Assembly (NCBI GenBank): GCA_014898415.1
Contig: RCTD01000007.1
Span: 1,054,001-1,118,000 of the forward strand
Source: Stromatinia cepivora
Taxonomy: Eukaryota; Ascomycota; Leotiomycetes; Helotiales; Sclerotiniaceae
Direction: 5' to 3'
DNA: 64,000 bases
Shown: piece after piece, positions 59,077 through 64,000 of the stretch
How the letters are laid out: each line of letters opens with the position of its first letter
Numbering within the stretch: the stretch's first letter is position 1
Translations under genes and position numbers: made by a program
Notes under the pieces: model-generated
Databases searched by the model: none
What the model was told of the DNA's origin: nothing
The model's input: the letters and a program-made list of their open reading frames with translations, nothing else

Positions 59077-61899
59077 AATAGAAATCTATCCAAAGAATAT
59101 CCAGGATTTAAATAAGAATTTGAAATTATTTATATCAATCAATACACAATTTTTATCCTAAAATATATATCTTTATAAACAATTAATTATAGTAAATATT
59201 AATATAATTATTCCTTTATATATCTATCAAATTTGTCAAATTATAAAAAATCCCGATTTATTTAAAAAAAAATAAAACAAATAGTTTAATCAAATAAAAT
59301 AAATACTAAAATTGGAAATTAAGTTTACAAATTTGCTAAAAGAATAATACTTTATTTTTCAATATAGAACAAAAGAAGTTGTTTTATATAATCTTTTTAT
59401 TGAAAAAATTAATATAATAAAAAAAAGATATAGAAAGAATTACAAATAGTATATCAGAATTTATAATATTGAATTTCTTTTTAACAAAACTTAATAATCT
59501 TTATATTTCAATTGATATCGAATGAAAAACTGTAATAAAATTTGATAAATTTAAGATATAAAATAAGATATTATTCGTCTTTTCTATACCAAATTAAAAT
59601 ATTTCGAAATACTAAACAATAAAACTCTTTATAAGATAATTATAATAATAGAAAAAAAATTATAAATGAATTGAAAATATTAATAAAAGATAATTCGAAT
59701 CTTTGCAAACTTATCAATATTGAAGATTAGAGAAAGAAATTCCAGATCTGGAATCAGAATTGCTATAATAATAAATACTACAATATATATCCATCGAAAT
59801 CAAACCTAATTTATGATCATTATTATTCAATATTTATATTATATAATCCTATAAATCTCGATATAATTAAAGTTCAAAAACAAATACAAAAAGAACCAAA
59901 ATATCTTCAAGACCTTTATTATTTCTGTAAACAATATAATTATAAGATTTGGGAATATAAAATAAAAAAACAAATTAATATTTTAAGAAAAGCAAATGAA
60001 TATAAATCAATTCTTAAACCTGCAAATTATTAATATAATAATTTTCAATTATAATACTAAGATCAATAATATTAATCTATCAATCCTTTTATATATAATA
60101 ATTATCAAAACAATAATCATTAAATTTAATATTAATAGAATCATTTTATTAACCAAATTAATCGTAACAATTATCAATAAAACAGTTTCTAAAATAATAA
60201 TCATTAATAATTTTATTGAAAACAAATCTTTAATATCTTCTGATAATATTTTAAATATATTATTTAATAATACAATATTTTTATAATCTACTCTGAATTA
60301 TGAATATCAAAAAAAAGTTTGGCTTTTATAATAAATCGTTTATAGAAGTTTTTATAAAATATAAAATGAATATAATATATAATAAATAATAAAAAATCTT
60401 TATAATTTAATTCTATAAATAACAAATCTTTATTTATTCAAATCATTATATTCTTAATATATTTTCTTTTTTTTAATATAATTAATTTGATTGATAATAA
60501 ATATTCTAGAAAAACATTTACTAATTATTTTTTCGTTTGATAATATAATATCAATATATTATCTTTATTGTATTATTATAAACTTTATTTAATCAATAAA
60601 AATATTATAGATATTATTATAGAATATGTTATAATGAATGTAATAATAATCTAATATGAAGAAATCTGATTATTTTTTGTTATTAAATTTTTAAAAGATA
60701 TATTTGTTATTTTTGGATCGCCTTAATTATAATATTATAATCTATATATCAATTGGATAGATATAATTTTATTCTTTAATTATTAATATTATATTATATA
60801 TTGTTATTTATATGATATACTGGAATCGATATAAACATTAATAATTTTATTTTCGATACAAATAAAAAATCTATCTAAAATATCAATCAATGAAACCTTT
60901 GAAATCTTATTTTTAATTAAAATATTCTTCGATAAATATTAAATATTATATATAAAGGATATTTTCAAGAAAAATGAAATTAATATTCAATATTTTAAAA
61001 CGATTTTAAAAAACTAAAGATAGAATTATATTATTTATAAATTACCTTTAATAAAGGATAACAAAAATAAAGATTATAAAATAATAGAAAATTTTAATAA
61101 ACAATATAAATCATTATTATATTCGAATATATAATAGAGGTACTTTATATCAAACTTAAATAATACTAAATCGATATTTTGTTTATTATGAATCTATATA
61201 AAAAGTTGTTGATCAATATCGAATCAAATTGATATAACAAAATATATCTATATTTATATCATTTATCTTTATTTTAAGAAATCAAATTGATATAATTTCG
61301 GATATAAGATCAGATATAAATGATATTCATTAATTATAAATAATCAATTTTATATTTTTTTATTAGTAAATTAATATTAAAGTTATATATTTTATCTAAA
61401 TTAAATTAAATTAAATATAAGAGATTATTTAATAAAAGTATTTAAATAAAGTAATAATAATATTATTGATTCAAGAATAAGATTTTAAAGATATTAATTA
61501 TATAGAAAAAGACGATTTAATTGAAATACCAATAAAAATTCCTTTTAAATTATACGATTTTGTTTATTATTATTGTTTTTTAAAAAATCTTCGAAAAACA
61601 ATAAAAGTAGATATCGAGAAATTTTTTGATAATAATCAAACTAAAAAAAAACTTTTTATTTAATTTCAAAATAAATTATTGATCTTTTTATTATAATATA
61701 TAGATCAATTATTATTATATTATATTTAGAATTATAAAATTGAATAGATATTCAAAAAAGAGTTATTATACTTTAAGAATTATTTATTATTTTTATTAGA
61801 ATTGGAAATTATTTATAAATAAATCGATAACAACTTATCTAAGGAATTTATTTGAAAGTTATATTTATATTTATATAATATTATATTATTATTTTTAAT

Positions 61900-62900
61900 T
61901 ACTAAATCAAATAAAAGAATTCGAATTTATTAAGATTATTACAGATTAAATAATATTATTATCAAAAATCGATATTTATTATTAATTGTTAGAAAAATAT
62001 TAGATATTTTATATAATACAAAAGTTTATTTTAAATTAGATATTATTACAATTTTCAATAAATTCCATATTACAAAAAACAATAAATAAAAAATTGTTTT
62101 CATTATTCGATTTAAATTATTTGAATCTTTGATTATACTTTTTGATTTTTATAATATTTTTGTTTTCTTTTAATATTATATTAATTATATATTGTTTAAT
62201 GAATTGGATAAATATTATATTATATATTTTAATAATATTTTAATATACTTTATAGATAAAAATCAATATCAAAAGTATATTTATAATATTATCTAAAAAC
62301 TATAAAATATTGATTTATAAATAAATATCAACAAATACAAATACGCAATTATTTTAATAAAATATCTAGATTCAATTATCATTTTTTGGGAATAATTATT
62401 ATCGATTAAAGATTTATAATAATTTTTTGATTTCGCAAATTTTTATTAATAGTTTATAAAGGATTTCTTCAAGATTTATCGATTATTAAACAATTTGTTA
62501 TAAAAGGATATTATATAATAATAATAATAAAATATAAATTTATGTTCGGGGGGTTTGGGGGGGTTTTTGTAGATACTTCGGTTTTGGTATACTTTGGTTA
62601 TAATAAGGGAAAATGTTGGGGATGGATATTTTGGATTGAATTTCAAAAGGATTTTTTTTCTAATATAATAACGATAATATTTTATAATTAATAAATTTTT
62701 TTTTTCTAAATATTCAATAATTAAATATAATTACAAAATCTACAATAAAGAATTGTTAATTATAATCAAATCGATAAAATAATAATAATTAGAATTACAA
62801 GAATCTCAATAGAAATTTGAAATCTTTATAAATTATAAAAATCTAAAATATTCTATAATAATAAATTTTTTGAATGAATAATAAATAAATTAATCAGAAT
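61900..62900 (+). mobile_element. Ty3/gypsy-type retrotransposon relic
   Basis: Plus-strand translation past stops shows gypsy reverse transcriptase: DYYRLNNIIIKNRYLLLIVR and KVYFKLDIITIFNKFHI at about 61936-62080 (family: DYRxLNxxTxKNRYPLPxI and FxKLDLxxAYxxIRI). A YFNNILIYF segment near 62230 corresponds to the YxDDILIYS active-site box with both Asp changed to Asn. FFDFANFY near 62422 is the LGFANFYRRFI motif. YNYKIYNKELLIIIKSI near 62730-62780 is the RNase H YxxxxxELLAI motif. Stops are frequent. The element probably extends both ways beyond these limits. Asp-to-Asn change at the catalytic pair is what G-to-A (RIP on the other strand) would do. Confidence 0.75.
62540..62640 (+). other. 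G-rich patch inside AT block
   Basis: Two long G runs (6 and 7) are followed by GGT- and GGG-rich sequence for about 100 bp, keeping many TpG dinucleotides, in contrast with the neighbouring relic. It sits between the reverse transcriptase and RNase H pieces of the gypsy relic. It matches no part of that polyprotein that I can see. Confidence 0.6.
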
Positions 62901-63124
62901 TCCTTTTTAACATAATTTCCGGATTATTTATTGATCAAAATCTAAAGTGATTTGATCAAATATATTAAATTGTTGTTATAAAGATTAACTAGATATTTTT
63001 AATCTAAACAATAAATATTTGAAAAACAGAAAATATATTATTTTATTTATTAATAAATTCGATATAAAGTTATATAAAGAATTTATAAATGAGATTTCTT
63101 TAATAGTAATTAATTAGATATTTT

Positions 63125-63262
63125 TCCTGAAGAACAAATTCACCAATAAACCCACCGACACCGCACACTCCAAACCAAATACAATAAAACAATTAACCCC
63201 AGTAACCGAAAATCCCTCTACTATAATCATACAGAATCGCAAAGTTCACAATAATAAAGTTC
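63125..63262 (+). other. C-rich, CpA-rich patch inside AT block
   Basis: About 130 bp rich in C and CpA (for example CACCAATAAACCCACCGACA), the dinucleotide that RIP removes. Neighbouring DNA on both sides has almost none. It has no recognisable coding content. Confidence 0.6.
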
Positions 63263-64000
63263 CTTATTAAGAAAAGCTATAAATATTGTTAATAATAAAT
63301 TAAAGATACAAATTATATATAGAATATATTTTTTTGGTTATATTAAGATTATCGATTGAATTTCCCGAAATTATTAATGATTATAAATATATCAAAAAAT
63401 AAATATCTATATTTAAATATATAAATTATATATATAAACGAAATCGTGGAGAACTTCCTTTTTTGGATTCCTGAAATTATTATTTATTTTATTCAAAATT
63501 TGATTGAATATCTCAATTGATTATATTATATCTCTATTTGATTGTAAATACCATAATTCTGTATATAAATATATATTGATAGTTATTTATAGATTGATTA
63601 AAATAAAATAATTTATAAATATAAAATCATTGATAATAGAAAAGTTAATTAATATTTTTGTTAATTATATTTATATTTTATATAGTTTATTAGATAATAT
63701 TATTTTAGATTGAAAGATTCAATTTGTACTAGGATTCTGAATATAAGTCTTTGAATATTTGAAAATAACTTTAAGATATTTTTTATCTTTTATTTTTAGA
63801 TTAATAAATAAACAAAATGAATCAATTCAATTTTGAAGTAACATTTATATATATTTATCAATTTTTAGCAAAACAATTAAATAAAAGGATTATTATTGAT
63901 TGAATTTGGTTTTAACAATTTGGTATCAGAAATAGTAAATTGTTTCCCTTTTTTGGTAAATTATAAATTCAATTTATATATAAATATAGAATCTAATTAA

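Larger units (their letters stand above)
55251..64000. repeat. AT-rich, RIP-like degenerate transposon block
   Basis: From about 55250 to the window end the DNA is overwhelmingly A and T, with TpA everywhere and dense stops in all frames. Read past the stops, plus-strand translations resemble retrotransposon polyproteins at several places. This is the expected outcome of repeat-induced point mutation (C to T at CpA on either strand), though the mutation process itself is inferred. Regions without a specific entry below (57340-58073, 59085-61900, most of 62900-64000) hold only AT-rich sequence in which I see no gene. Confidence 0.85.

Noticed and set aside
59996..60286. 96-codon Ile/Asn-rich ORF
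   Set aside because: Composition is only that of AT-rich DNA (Ile, Asn, Lys, Leu); no transmembrane or family pattern beyond that.
1..64000. CRISPR array, bacterial operons, rRNA genes
   Set aside because: Spliceosomal introns and eukaryotic proteins throughout; the tandem repeats seen are microsatellites without unique spacers.

Overview
The window is nuclear DNA from a filamentous ascomycete. Genes carry one to nine short introns (mostly about 50-90 bp, GT...AG, with three GC...AG cases), and the encoded proteins are fungal orthologues: Pkr1, SmD1, Mtq2, Sdh7/Acn9, Pup1, Nup159, a Ydj1-type J-protein, Fcy1, Hem12, Trm82, Rpp0, Msh1, Snt2 and a HELQ/Mus301-type helicase. Housekeeping DNA of moderate GC ends abruptly in a long, extremely AT-rich block that looks mutated by RIP. 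A Leotiomycete, perhaps a Sclerotiniaceae relative, would fit, but that is inference and no species marker was found.

Positions 1-15 kb: a weak hypothetical ORF; a MmgE/PrpD-family gene with two compensating frameshifts, divergent from a sugar-porter MFS gene; PKR1; SMD1 facing MTQ2; SDH7; a small His-rich hypothetical gene; a TauD-like dioxygenase; and the relic of a Zn2Cys6 transcription factor (lost zinc cysteines, in-frame stops). Positions 15-34.4 kb: core eukaryotic genes: proteasome beta-2 (PUP1) divergent from nucleoporin NUP159, a farnesylated type I J-protein, cytosine deaminase FCY1 ending 21 bp from HEM12, a large helical protein of unknown function, TRM82 divergent from RPP0. Positions 34.7-52 kb: mitochondrial MutS homologue MSH1, a WrbA-type flavodoxin-fold protein, chromatin protein SNT2 (one-base homopolymer frameshift), and a ten-exon HELQ-type repair helicase, followed by a 180-bp TA-flanked MITE-like hairpin.

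Positions 52.4-55 kb are a border zone: a fructosyl-amino-acid-oxidase-type pseudogene (tandem-duplication frameshift, missing middle, second frameshift) and an intact-looking secreted CE16 acetylesterase with an N-terminal cellulose-binding CBM1.

From about 55.25 kb to the end (8.7 kb) the DNA is AT-rich and full of stops. It holds a Ty1/copia relic (reverse transcriptase and RNase H signatures) and a Ty3/gypsy relic (reverse transcriptase and RNase H signatures), both on the plus strand. Within it lies a well-preserved 411-bp hAT-type MITE with GC-rich terminal inverted repeats and a perfect 8-bp target duplication, plus two patches of non-RIP-like composition. No rRNA, tRNA or CRISPR was recognised. 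Gene order shows no operon-like system; functional links are limited to divergent promoters (PrpD/MFS, MTQ2/SDH7, PUP1/NUP159, HEM12/unknown, TRM82/RPP0, MSH1/WrbA, SNT2/HELQ).
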